Below the pieces are notes generated by a model. The model saw nothing but the letters and a program-made list of their open reading frames with translations, was not told where the DNA came from and did no database searches. The position numbers were made by a program, and so were the translations under genes. 64,000 nt of DNA, taken from Physcomitrium patens. Its lineage: Eukaryota > Streptophyta > Bryopsida > Funariales > Funariaceae. This document shows, piece after piece, positions 37,305 through 48,305 of the stretch. Numbering within the stretch: the stretch's first letter is position 1; the number at the start of each line of letters is the position of its first letter. Where the stretch lies: assembly GCF_000002425.4 (NCBI RefSeq), contig NC_037266.1:7939180-8003179 (forward strand), read 5' to 3'.

Positions 37305-38860
37305 ATGGCAACGGGTGGTCCAATGGTTCCAATAGCAGTATAAATAGGTGACATGAACGATCGCACAATGAATGTGGCTCCATTACCTACTTTTAGGGAT
37401 TTTCTTGGAGCGGATCCCGATCAACATTTGTCTCAGTTTTTGACAACATGTGTAGCGAATAATGGAAGAATTGGAGAGGTAGTGGAATCATACTATGGTC
37501 GTGTGGCAAATATACTCTGCAAGTGGCCAAATCACCGAATACCAAAGGCTTTTGTATTGTCCATATCAATCAACGGATTGCACCCACCCGAACTAAAAAT
37601 GTTTGTAATGTTTGTAAGAGGTTCAATCAAATATGGTAACTACATCTCTTAATAGAGCCAAGGTTTGGGAGGAATGCCATTATGATCAATTTTTAACTAC
37701 GGGTGCTATAATGATTCTAATTCAAGGCAGCTATCAAAATCTGACTTTGAACGGATTAATAAGTAGTTATTCATCGATGTTAGAAATAGTGGCCAATTCC
37801 AGTACGAATATTCAGGGGCTAGTTAATGTCACTCCATTGCAAGTTATACCATTGAGCGTGACAACAGTATATGCTCCATATTTTTCGTATCAACAACAAT
37901 TATTAACTATGGTAGAGTTATCATTAATACCAGTCCCAAAAGATTCTGATGAAACCTCATTATTGAACTTGACGAAGAAAATGGAAGAAATGGCCATTAA
38001 TATGGCCAAGGATAAGGAGAAGAGGCAAAAGCCTACCAATACTAGGATCAATGTATGGTACAATAATTATAAGGGCCACGGTCATTTGAAATCAGAATGC
38101 CCTTCATCCTTACAAATCATGGATCAATGTACATTTTACGGAGGAAAGTACTTAACAGCTAATTGTTGGAATTGGCAAAGGCAACAACAATTCAGTAATC
38201 AGACCATGATCCCACCGACTCAGTGGGAAGTCAATCAAGTTCAAATAGAAAATATATTTGGATGGAATAGAAATCGATCTAATCGATAAAATCAAGCATT
38301 CAATAACTTTCAAAGTTCCAATTTTAATCAAGGGTCTGCATTAATCCCCTAGAATTATGGTAAAGAGTAGTAAAGGTATCAACAATATGCTCCATCGATG
38401 TCATCGAATCAAGTACCCTCCATACCAACAGGACAATTAGGATCATTTTCTAATCCTACGTGGAATAAGCCTAGTATGTATATATCAATGGAAACACCCA
38501 ATATACCTGATGGGGGTACAAGAAGACCGCTTTGTTGTTTTTGTTGCAGACAGATTGATCATTATGCCAGTGAATGTCTCAATCCCAAAGCCAGTGAAAA
38601 TTATGTGTCAGTGTGTGGGAATTGCTAGTAGTCGGGGCATACTTATCAGCAATATAATGCTCTGTTCAATTTCAATAATCGGGATCAGCAAATCCAAAGC
38701 TAAGGAAAAATTGAAGAGATAAATCAAGGTCTTCAAGATTCTCCAATAAATCGGATGGAATGTATGCAAGCCATTCTTACCAGGAGTCAGCAAAAGGGAA
38801 AAGGACCAATTCAACATTTAGGTGAGCTTGATGCCAAGGGTTAATTCGACCCAATCATGG
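37305..38860 (+). pseudogene. Gypsy B Gag with three CCHC zinc knuckles (decayed)
   Basis: Blocks include MATGGPMVP near 37305, LPTFRDFLGADPDQHLSQFL (37382-37441), VVESYYGRVANILCKWPNHR and INGLHPPELKMFV. A frameshift follows near 37635, after which KVWEECHYDQFL continues. Three knuckles follow: a degenerate pair (WYNNYKGHGHLKSEC and CTFYGGKYLTANC, each with Cys-to-Tyr changes) at about 38055-38170 and CFCCRQIDHYASEC at about 38532-38575. The capsid middle appears shortened: FLTTCVANNGR is followed directly by the VESYYGR motif. Normally Gag packages element RNA. Confidence 0.78.
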
Positions 38861-38986
38861 AGACATCCAATTTAGGTCTTGTTATGGATCTCTTACCCAG
38901 TATGAGACTTGACTCGGTTGGGCAACCAAATGACGTCTCGATTATAGAGGCTTTGATTCTATTCGAAGAGGTTCTGTTCTTTACTT

Positions 38987-40747
38987 TGTCATGATGTAAC
39001 ATGACTAATAGATAAAAGAATGTGGAAATTATTGTAATGTAAGAGATCTTAATTCAAAGTATAAGAACAAGTTATCTTAAAAATATAGTTAATAGTCAAA
39101 GGAGTAGTAAAACAAAAAGGTACCAATGCTGCCTTTTAGAAAGGTGACTTCTACTTACTTTGTAGGACCATAAGTAAGGCAAAACAAAGTAGATTGGAAA
39201 AGTAAATGATATGGGCATCTTTAGAAGGAAGTTAAGAATAAATTCTAGTAAAATTTATTTAAAAAAACTAGATATTGATACCCGAAGAAGGCTGGTTATG
39301 AACCAGGGTCGAAATCAAACCCTGAGGCACAAAACCGAGTTTTGACGATGACTCTGGGATTCTTTTGTAGTTCAAAGAGTGAAGTTTGATAGCAGACTAA
39401 ATAAGATTTTTATAGGCATTGGTTTTGGACAATTTGGAGTTGTTATGACTTTGTAAGAGTTTTGCAAAGTCAAGGTTTGTTTTGGATGACTTGGGTTTTA
39501 TGAAATAAAATAGGATTTATATTTTGAAAGATTTCAAGAGTTTTGTAATAGATCTACAGGTGAAATTTTGTAGGTATATGGTTATAGTTGTGTTTAATAT
39601 GTGTTATAAATTTGAATTTGATCTAACAGTTTAATTGAGGATTATTGAGGTTTAAGTGGGTCAAGGTCTCAGAAAGTAGAATTTTAGGTCTAGTGAGGAT
39701 TTTTAAGATTTCTTGCAATTTACTAGTTGGATTGGAATGAAATTTATGTGAGAGGATATTAGACTTTTTTTTCTATGTATATGAGAAATTTGAAATTAAT
39801 CAAATAGTAAAAAGTAGAGATATTGGCTCTGGAAGATTGGCATCAAGGTTGGAGAAGGAGGCTGGCCAATATCCAAGCACATTTTTGAGGTTATCATCAA
39901 TTTGGTAATTTCGATCCTTTTCAAATTTTTTTGCTTGTTTTTAATTTATTTTTTAAGAAGTGTAAAAAATTTGAATTAAGATCAATGGTTTATTCATTAG
40001 TTATTGAGATTTAAATCTATTGTAGGAATTACTAGGATTTGATTAAGATTTGATTAAGATTTGGTTTAAGATTTAGGATTTAGGGTTTGGATTAGGGTTA
40101 AGTTAGGATTTGGTTTAGGATTTGATTAGAATTTGGTTTAGGGTTCAAGGTTTGGTTTAGGTTTAGGATTTATTTAGGATTTGATTTAGAGTTTAGGATT
40201 TGGTTTAGAGTTTGATTTAGGTTTTAAGATTTGGATTAGGATTTGGTTAGGGTTTGATTTAGGATTTAGGATTTGGATTAGAATTTGGTCAGGATTTGGT
40301 TTAGGATTTAGGATTTGATTTAGGATTTAGGATTTGATTTAGGATTTGATTGAAATTTGGTTTGGAGTTTGTTTAGGGTTTAATTTAGAGTTCAGGATTT
40401 GATTTAGGATTTAAGATTTTATTAGGATTTAAGATTTAATTAATTTTGGCTTAAATTTTGAATGAAGTTCAATAGGATTTTATTAGAATTAAATTAAGAT
40501 TGAATTGAGATGTATTTGAGTGATATTTGTGATCATTCTAATATTTCTTTAAGATTTTTTATTATTTCTTTGAAATTTCTTTTAGATTTTTTTGAATTTG
40601 ATTAAAGCTTTCTTAGCATTATTATGGTCTAATTAGAGTTTAGTTAGTATTCTATTATAGTTAGGATTTTTTTTTTATAATTTCCATTCTACCTTCCATA
40701 ACCAGGTGCCTAGAGCATTCTCAAGCAAGACTTCACGTATTACGACA
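38987..40747 (+). repeat. Solo LTR, family C type, inserted in gypsy B
   Basis: The start TGTCATGATGTAACATGAC matches the family C LTR start at 51831 (TGTCGTATTGTAACACGAG). The end GAGCATTCTCAAGCAAGAC...ACGACA matches the family C LTR end near 52855-52882. Gypsy B coding sequence is interrupted at the left border and resumes at the right, and the uninterrupted version is visible inside the captured segment at 52110-52345. At 1.76 kb it is longer than the family C LTRs because of a TTTAGG-type tandem repeat. Flanking five-base duplications are not evident. Confidence 0.75.
40020..40440 (+). repeat. Degenerate telomere-like tandem repeat in the solo LTR
   Basis: About 420 bases built from variants of GATTTAGGATTTGGTTTAG, with stretches such as TTTAGGGTTTGGATTAGGGTT near 40078-40100 that resemble the plant telomere unit TTTAGGG. 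Units are irregular (6-13 bases). It lies wholly inside the solo LTR, so it probably expanded by slippage in the LTR, not from a chromosome end. Confidence 0.75.
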
Positions 40748-40759
40748 ATGTAGTTTTGA

Positions 40760-41460
40760 GAAACGTCATATTCATTGAAAGATCCTTTTGGGGGCACAAA
40801 TTCCAAGGAAGCTCAGGCTACTATTCCAATTTCAAGTCCAAGGTAGAAGAATATCTTACTTCTCAAAGTTAAATCTAACCTAATGAAAAGAAAGAGGGCA
40901 TTGGAAATTACCTTAAATATGAAATCCTATGATATTTTGAGGATCTGGATGCTATTCGATCTTCTATTTCTATGAAGCAACTTCCAGCGGTCACACTAGA
41001 ATGTCGTTCTGCATTGAATTCATTATTTACATGGTATAAGCAACGCAATAAAAAAGTTTGTGAAGTCAGTTTGAACCCTGATCCAAGTGCACTAACCATT
41101 GAAGTTTTGATTGACGGTATTATCATCTCAAGTGTTTAGATGGATGGTGGTTCTAGTCTCAATTTAATGAACACTGATACAATGGATGCTTTAGATTTGG
41201 AACACTTAGTATCCACAACATTGGTATTATGGATAGTAGATCATAATCTAGTTAAATCAATGGATATTTTACGGAGTGTTCAAACTATAATTACCGGTAT
41301 TGCATATGAAATCGACTACATTGTCTTTTGGTTACAACATTCGACTTTATCATATCCAATTTTATTGAAAAGGCCTTAGCTTTATTAAATAAAGGCTAAG
41401 AATGATTGGGATCGAGGTACTTTGACAATTGACAAGGGCGGAAATAAAATAGTGTTATAA
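40760..41460 (+). pseudogene. Gypsy B protease region (decayed)
   Basis: Frame pieces read LKYFEDLDAIRSSISMKQLP, then WYKQRNKKVCEV, VLIDGIIISS, and MDGGSSLNLMNTDTMDALDL at 41141-41200. The last holds the aspartic protease motif as DGGSS; family members usually have D[ST]GSS. It continues IAYEIDYIVFWLQHSTLSYP to 41380. One TAG separates VLIDG from MDGG. The homologous piece of the second B copy starts at 57897. Confidence 0.7.
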
Positions 41461-41493
41461 ATATACCTAGTATACTATGACAAGGAGTCTCAA

Positions 41494-41895
41494 TTGTCAG
41501 CTTCTGAATTGACGTCGAACGATGAGCTTAGCTCCGATGATGATGCAGTAGTACCAATTACGGAGGTGCCCATGGAAGCAATCCAACACCCTAGAGTGGT
41601 GTACCAATATGGAGGTCCGGAGGAGTATTTGATATACCCGTCGGATTCAGAAATCTCTGCTAAAGTTAGTATTAATTGGATGACCAAGTATGATGTGTAC
41701 CATGTGAGTGCCTTGGACATAGGATCTAGTTCTTCACACATATCGAACTTATCAACTGATTTTAAACCAGTGCAAGAGTTGAAACAGAACATTGCTGCTG
41801 CACCTTTATGTCAAACTATCAACTTGGCGACCACAATAGAGCCTCAGACAATTAAGGTCTACGAAGGTATTAAGGAACAAGACTTAACATGCTAG
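41494..41895 (+). pseudogene. Gypsy B protease-RT linker
   Basis: A 133-codon acidic open frame (SASELTSNDELSSDDDAVVP, then MEAIQHPRVVYQYGGPEEYL, ISAKVSINWMTKYDVYHVSA) between protease and RT. The second B copy has the equivalent at 58030-58460 with the same INLGT/INLAT block. It has no catalytic motif and probably is a spacer of the polyprotein. Confidence 0.6.
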
Positions 41896-44170
41896 AAAAT
41901 TTTTCTCTTGTATCATAAATCTGCTTTTGCTTAGACTTATGATGATCTAAAAGGTATCTCCGCTGAAGTTTGTGAGCATCGTATCATTTTAGAGGAGAAT
42001 GCTAAACTGGTACAACGGAGGCAACATTGCCTTAATCCTAAATATTTCCTCATGATGAAGGAGGAATTGGACAAGCTTCTTATAATTGGTTTTATTTACT
42101 CAGTACCAAATAGTGAGTGGGTTTCTCCAATCATGATGGTGCCGAAAAAGAACAAAAAAATCCAAATTTGTCAAGATTTCTAAAAATTTAATGTGATTAT
42201 CAAGAAAGATTAATTCTCATTACTTTTCACAGATAGTATATTAGACGTCATAGCAGGTCACGAATGTTATTCATTCCTTGATGGATTTTTTGGATATAAT
42301 CAAGTTCAAATTACATTGAAAGATCAGCTCAAGACAACCTTTACTACGGATTGGGGCATATTTGCTTATTTTGTGATGCCTTTAGGGTTATGTAATGCCT
42401 CAGCCACGTTTCAAAGAGTGATGACTCAGGCCTTCTAAGACTATCTCTGGATATTTATGAAGATCTTTTTAGATGATTTTTGTGCATTCAATATAAAACA
42501 AGATCATCTTAGTTGTCTAGGCAAATGTTTAGCTCAATGTGCTAAGTTTGAAATATCGTTGAACTCAAAGAAGTGTCAATTTGGCGTTCCATCCAAAAAA
42601 TTATTGAGACATATTGTCTCCAGCCATAGTATTGCTACGGATCCTGACAAAATGCAGGATATAATGAACTTCTCCAAATCAAAGATGGTCTTTGGTATTT
42701 GAGGGTTTGTCAGCTACATCAGTTATTATCACCGATTTATTCATTTGTTTGCATTTATTTGTCAATCTTTAATGAACTTACTGAAGAAATCTCGTTCAGA
42801 TGGGACTAGTCCTCTCTGGATAATGGAGTGTACCATGGCCTTTAAGGCATTAAATTCAAAATTGGTCTTTGCTCCAATATTGGTGGCACCTCGTTGGATG
42901 GAGCATTTCCATGTATACATTGATGCATCGAATGTGGCTATTGGATCGATGCTAAGTCAAAAAGGTGACAAGGGTCTGGATCATCCTATCTATTATGCTA
43001 GTTGATAATTGGTGGCAGCCAAATATAATTATACTACTACTGAACGCAAAGCATTGGATATGATATACTTGATTCAGAAGTTTCGATACTATTTACTTGG
43101 ATATCTGTTTATATTTTATGTGGATCATGATGCCCTCAAATACATGATTAATAAGTCCCAATTGAGTGGGCACATATTCCAATGGATTTTACTTCTACAA
43201 GAGTTCAATTTTACGATTGTTGTACGACCTAGAAAAAAACATGCAAATGTTGATTATTTATTCCGGTTATCTAATATTCTCGACAATGAGCCTGTCCCTG
43301 ATGCTCTTTTCGATGGTAAATTATTTGTGGTGGATGTGATTTCTCCTGAGTATAGTGAAATCATTCAATTTTTGACCTTTCAGACTTTTCTGTCGACTTT
43401 CACCGAGAAGCTTATGAAGCGATTCATTCTGAAGAGTACCCTGTACGCGATGATTTGCAATGCTTTGTATAAATAAGGCAAAGATGGCATTTTAAGACAC
43501 TATATCTTTCAAATTGAAGTATAGTCGATACTAAAGGGTTGCCATTTGGATAGTTGTGGTGGTCATTTTGCGAGAGACAGCATTGCTCGCAAGGCTTTCA
43601 TGGCCGGATATTGGTGGTCCACAATGTTTTCTGATATATACCAATTTGTTTGTTGTTGTGATCCCTGTCAACAAATGGATCAACTCACAAGCACTTCAGC
43701 CATACTGTTAGTACTAATCTTGGCACATGCACTGTTTGAAAAATGGGGTATTGATTTTATTGATTCCATCTCATCAACGTCAAAACCTGGCCAAAAGAGA
43801 TATATTTTAGTCACCACAGACTATGTAACCAAATGGACAGAGGCTATTGCTATCCGCCATAATAATGCCAATACGATGGCCACTTTTTTTTACAAGAATA
43901 TTATAACTCGATTTGGATGTCCGAAAGAATTGGTTAGTGATCACGGCACCCATTTCATAAATGCTACTATAGCCGCCTTGACAAACACATATGAGATTAA
44001 GCATCAAAAAACTACTCCATATCATCCTCGTATAAATGGATAAACAAAAAAAATTAACGAAATTTTGTGCAAGGTCTTAACTAAGACAATTTTAAGAGCG
44101 AGCACCGATTGGGAGACCAAATTCTTTGCCGCTTTGTCGGTGTATTGTATTGCATATAAAGTAACTACCA
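41896..44170 (+). pseudogene. Gypsy B reverse transcriptase, RNase H and integrase (decayed)
   Basis: RT: LNPKYFLMMKEELDKLLIIG, VSPIMMVPKKNKKIQICQDF, FGYNQVQITLKDQLKTTFTT, MPLGLCNASATFQRVMTQAF and the catalytic FLDDF at 42463-42480. RNase H: FHVYIDASNVAIGSMLSQKG (42907-42966), then ERKALDMIYLIQKFRYYLLG and YVDHDALKYMINKSQLSG. Integrase: H/C zinc region ending CCCDPCQQ, WGIDFI (first Asp), LVSDHGTHFI (second Asp), and TPYHPRING followed by a stop and TKK where the catalytic glutamate belongs. Stops at 42181, 42436, 42701, 43003-43009 and 44041 are mostly explained by CAA/CGA to TAA/TGA. Confidence 0.85.
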
Positions 44171-44659
44171 ACACTACTCTGTTCCAACTAGTAAGTTTAC
44201 TTGCATGGGCCGTATTGGGTGATTGAAGACTTTTCCAATGGATCTGTTCAATTGGAGGATTTCATGAGCCATCGATTCAGTACCCGCATTAACGGGAATT
44301 AATTATGGTTATTTAATACATAAAATCCAGGACGGGTTTTCATTTTTTTTTGTGGGAGGGAGGTCATTTCGAATGGATTCAAGATAGAGCTAGGTATGAT
44401 ATAAGTGCGTTAAGATGTAGAGGCGACTGAAAGGATAGTTAATAATTATTAATGTATTAGATGGGACGGAGGTGAGAAATGGATAGTATGAGTAACATGT
44501 TATCATTATCACCAGGTAGTAAGAGAATAGGAGAAGGGACTAGTTAGAGGTCATTCTGTGGTGTCGTTTTGGATTTTTTTTTTTGAGATTGCCACTTCTT
44601 GTGTTTCTTGTGTATTCAAGAATAGTAGTTCTAGTTAAGTATTTGAGTGAGGGAGCATC

Positions 44660-46308
44660 ATGGCAATTGAAAGTACAAAGCGAGCTACACACAAAGATGA
44701 CAGTTGCTGAAATGTGAGAGCTAGGCGTGCATTAAAACCACCTTCTGTGATAATCATTACCAATCTTGAGCCGATGAAGTTAAATATCTGTTAGACACCG
44801 AGAAGAATAAGAGACTTTTGGAATGCGGAGTTGTTCTAGTTTTTGCACTAGTCAGATTTCTTACCATCAATTAATATGTTATTAGTAGAAGAATATATTG
44901 CAAATTATGACCTGGAGGATGGATCAAGTATCATACAAGGGCAAATTATCAAGATTGGTGGAATAATCCTAGAAAAGGTGTTGTTTCTTCCCATAAGAGA
45001 AATTGCGGTAGGGGTTGATGACTTAAGTAACTTTAGTCTAGGAAGATATTTCAAGGGAGGTATGTTGGCCTTTGAAAGGAGCAAAGGTTTGTGGACTGTT
45101 GAAGCAATTTCATCAAAATTTGTGAAATGGTTCCGTTTTATGGTGAGGCGGTTAAGATTGTATCGACACTCCACGTATATGTCCAAATAGTTATTGTATG
45201 CAACGGTAGGGGTGCTTGAAGGGACGGTGTTCAACTGGGCAGCTTATGTAGTGACTCGTATTTATGCAGAGATAAGAGCTAAGTGAAAATTGGAAAAGTT
45301 CACATATTTGCTTTGTTCCAATTTTGTATATATTGTGATCGTGCATATATTACGTCAAACATCGCCAATAGAAGAAAGTCATATACCAATGCTAGTACCT
45401 CCATAGAAAAAACAAAATTCGTTAGCATATAGTGTAATACAGTGGATGTAATACACAAAATTGGGGAGTCAAGTTGTACAGTGGCACAAGGGGTCATTCC
45501 AGTTATTGAATCAGAATGGATTCCTATTTGTTTTGCAGTGGAGGAGGAAAATGAAATCCCAATTTTGATAGATATTAATCAGTTGGTGCTTACATAGGAT
45601 TGATTGCGCAAAGGAATACCTCTTAACAATGCTTTATTGAAGCACATTTTATAAATACATTGTATGGTGCAAGCATTGGATTTAGAGGACAGCAAAAAGG
45701 TGATTTCAGAGCAAAACCAAAAAATTAAAGAGCAAGAATGGACTATAAAAGAAATTAGAGAATCCAAGCTGATATTAGAGCAAAGATTGATTCACCAATA
45801 TGAGTCTTGGATGAAAGAAAAAGAACACATCTTACAGATTGTGGAAGGACAACAGAATGAATTAATCTAGAATTACAAGACATGGAATTTGGAATGAGAG
45901 AAACTCAAATGCCAGTTGCAAGTAGAATGAGATAAAGCAAAGTTATTGATAAAAGAGAAAGTGGCACTGAGTGACCAATCCAGATGTGAAATAGAAAAGT
46001 TGAGGTTTGAAATCAAAGTTTTACAAGCTGAGGTGGAAAAATTGACGAAAGAGTTAACAACGAGGAGCTGCTCACAAGCATCAATTGAAGATGTTCCAAA
46101 ATTGATGAGTCAACAACAGCATCAATTGCAACTTCGTGATGCCTAGATCTTAAAACTAGAGGCTCAAGTCCATGAATTGGGAGGGTATAATGAAGATCTT
46201 TGAAACTAATTGAGGAAGGAGTTGATGGATGGATTAGAAGAAGAAGAAGATTTGAATTTAGAACTAGAACTTGTGGAATCCACATTAGATAATGTAACAA
46301 ATGATTAA
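44660..46308 (+). pseudogene. Gypsy B additional 3' ORF: unknown globular domain plus coiled coil
   Basis: Downstream of integrase and upstream of the 3' LTR, an ATG at 44660 opens a broken frame: MAIESTKRATHKDDS, RARRALKPPSVIIITNLEPM, RIRDFWNAEL; then a 104-codon intact stretch (44876-45190) with LLVEEYIANYDLEDGSSIIQ, FSLGRYFKGGMLAFERSKGL and FVKWFRFMVRRLRLYRHSTY; then GVLEGTVFNWAAYVVTRIYA. From 45664 the sequence is clearly coiled coil (heptads in ISEQNQKIKEQEWTIKEIRE and CEIEKLRFEIKVLQAEVEKL), ending in an acidic tail (LEEEEDLNLELELVES). No signal peptide or transmembrane helix is evident, so it does not look like an envelope protein. The original length would be about 550 aa. No family is recognised. 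Confidence 0.6.
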
Positions 46309-46416
46309 TTGGGTGGGCCAGAGAAAATAGTAATTTTGTAGAGTTTTGTTAAATAGTTTTTAAATAGGTAATAATTGTGTATTTACAAAGACACTGCACA
46401 AATAGAAGTGGGGCTA

Positions 46417-47154
46417 TGTAGAATAGATATTAGTTTGTTTCTGTAAGATACTAGTAAAATAGACTAATAGTCTATAGAATAGTCAGTTCAAGAAGACAAA
46501 TGATTAACTTAGTTATTAAAAGCGATTAATTATAGGATTACGGTTAGAATCTGGGAATATGGAGTAAGCATATAGGAGTTGTAGAAGTTAGTCTGAGTGC
46601 CAGACTGTAATAGTCATGAGCCGGGATTAAGCTTGGTGCTACCTCTTTGTTTTTCTTTATTGTTGAAAAATAATGGATAGTTTCTAAATATTGAGAAGTG
46701 AGTCCGTAGAATAAACCAGAGATTGATTTATGAGTTATTGATTATGTAATTTGAACACTGAGTAATTGAATTATATGAAGAGTTATTGGAAGATTATGAT
46801 TGTTATTTATTGAAAGCTGTGTGTGTTTGGACAGAGGAAGTATGTGATTACAAAAATTATGTGAATCCAGATTGATTGGAGTGAAGTCTATTATGTTTAG
46901 AGTTGGATGGAAATTATGTGATTTGAACAGTCTTTTGAGAATGCAGGGTTGCACATTATTATTATCAGTTGATGAAAGAATATTGTTATTAGGAGAAAGC
47001 ATTGTAATGTTTCTTGGTATTTTAGTGGTTTGGAATATGGTTAATTGTGTGACCCTAACAAATAAAACTCATACACTTAGTCTTTCCTTGTGTTTGAATT
47101 CTCCTATATAGGTTTATTCTAAAAAGAATTGTAGAATAAGTAAAACGATAATCA
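46417..47154 (+). repeat. Gypsy B 3' LTR
   Basis: 738 bases, TGTAGAATAG to GATAATCA, preceded by the polypurine tract AGAAGTGGGGCTA. It matches the 5' LTR along its length. After its end, family A leader sequence resumes. Confidence 0.88.
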
Positions 47155-47307
47155 GAATATTTAATATTTCTCAAGATAAATAAAAGAGAGAATTGAAAAA
47201 TAAAAGAAATTCTAAAAATAATATAAATTTAGAAGTAGATAATCTAAAACTTCTAATATGCTTATGTCTTATCAAAAAAAAAAAAAACTACTCTTAATTA
47301 AGAAGAT

Positions 47308-47320
47308 GGCTCTAATATTA
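47308..47320 (-). other. Gypsy A copy 2 primer-binding site (degenerate)
   Basis: Plus GGCTCTAATATTA, the complement of a mutated initiator-Met tRNA primer site (TGGTATCAGAGCC). It abuts the inner end of the 5' LTR (TGAAAGTATTC at 47321), which is where minus-strand priming takes place. Confidence 0.6.
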
Positions 47321-47403
47321 TGAAAGTATTCTTATCTATCTGTTAGAAATATTAACTTGATGGAGGCAAGTAAATAAATGAAAATTTTTTCAAACAAAGA
47401 CGA

Positions 47404-47445
<42 letters not shown>

Positions 47446-47902
47446 AAAGAAATTAGAATGGCTATTACTAAAAGATAAAGAAACTAGAGATCTTTGAAAC
47501 TAGACTAGAAGCAAAAAAAAAAAATTAATAAGAATGAAGAAGGCTTCACTCGTGGATCTATATACTATCTACGTAAGAGCTATGTAAGAATGTTTTATAG
47601 AATTCCTAATATGTGTCCAATTTGCAAGTCACATGTCTTAACTTATAAGACAAGTTATTTATATGTATGCCATATTGTTAGCTTATATGAAAAGCTATTA
47701 ATATATACAACATGTGATTAATTTATTGGCCAAGTTTTTAATTTATCAATCACTTATAGACATGTATAAAGATGAAATCATGTCTACAAAGCTTCTAAAA
47801 AGTTTTTTTAAAAGATATTATGAAATTATTCTATTTTTATCTATTCCTATCTATTCATTTTATTTAAGTAATGATTAGAATAAATATTCATATCTATAAT
47901 AA
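47321..47902 (-). repeat. Gypsy A copy 2, 5' LTR with (AT)n expansion
   Basis: Matches the LTRs at 6702 and 30440, for example AAGAAATTAGAATGGCTATT at 47446. It contains an (AT)n microsatellite of about 34 bases (47409-47442) absent from the other copies. The right end CTATAATA corresponds to the CATGACA end of copy 1. Confidence 0.72.
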
Positions 47903-48305
47903 GAACTAATTATATTTCACTATGTCTTGGATTTAGTATTATCACAAATAGAAATAAATAACAAATGTCACTATTTAGCTTTTTATTTAAGAAAACTTTT
48001 AGCAGCAAAATTAATTACAAGATTAAAAAAAAAAAAAAAACTTCTTACAATTACAGATTTATTTTAAGAATAACATTATTATCTATAAGGCACTTCTAAT
48101 TTAGTGATGATTTATATAAATAATAAGAACCTCTTATGTTTTGTATTAGTACATATTTTGAATTATTATTAAATTCATATGAGCATCTTTTTATTAAGAT
48201 TTTTATTCAATATCAATTATCAGCTTAAAAAAAAGAAAATTTAATAAATATCCTTTCTAAATATTATTATCTTATATGAAAAGAAGAAAATACAACTTTA
48301 ATTTA
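47903..48305 (+). pseudogene. Gypsy D RNase H remnant, continuation of 29076-30435
   Basis: Very decayed plus-strand sequence: LLAAKLITRL, LLTITDLF, then GTSNLVMIYINNKNLLCF (compare TVYTDHKNLEYF of the family), RFLFNINYQL and KRRKYNF. It picks up roughly where the RT part stops at 30435, on the other side of gypsy A copy 2, so the two pieces are most simply one interrupted element. Confidence 0.6.

Larger units (their letters stand above)
35880..47154 (+). mobile_element. Ty3/gypsy family B, full-length 11.3-kb element with an extra 3' ORF
   Basis: Two LTRs of equal length (738 bases; 35880-36617 and 46417-47154) enclose a primer-binding site, gag, protease, RT, RNase H, integrase and a further coding region of about 1.65 kb (44660-46308) before the polypurine tract AGAAGTGGGGCTA. 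The order is Ty3/gypsy; the large size and 3' extra ORF recall the Tat/Athila group of plants, but no chromodomain is seen. It is itself interrupted by a solo LTR at 38987-40747. Stops interrupt all frames. Target-site duplications are not clean (left flank ATATT, right flank GAATATT). Confidence 0.88.
30440..47902 (-). mobile_element. Ty3/gypsy chromovirus family A copy 2, host of nested insertions
   Basis: The outer boundaries are two family A LTRs: 3' LTR at about 30440-30925 and 5' LTR at 47321-47902. Internal family A sequence survives at 30926-33360 (integrase to RNase H), 35296-35879 (gag) and 47155-47320 (leader with primer site). The gaps are filled by a copia element (33361-35295, which replaces the protease/RT region) and gypsy B (35880-47154). 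Compared with copy 1 at 6702-12400 it shows many additional C-to-T type changes and no long frames, so it is older or has been methylated longer. Confidence 0.78.

Noticed and set aside
35875..47161. ATATT as a target-site duplication of gypsy B
   Set aside because: The right flank adjoining the LTR reads GAATATT, so the five bases are offset by two; in such AT-rich DNA the match is not convincing.
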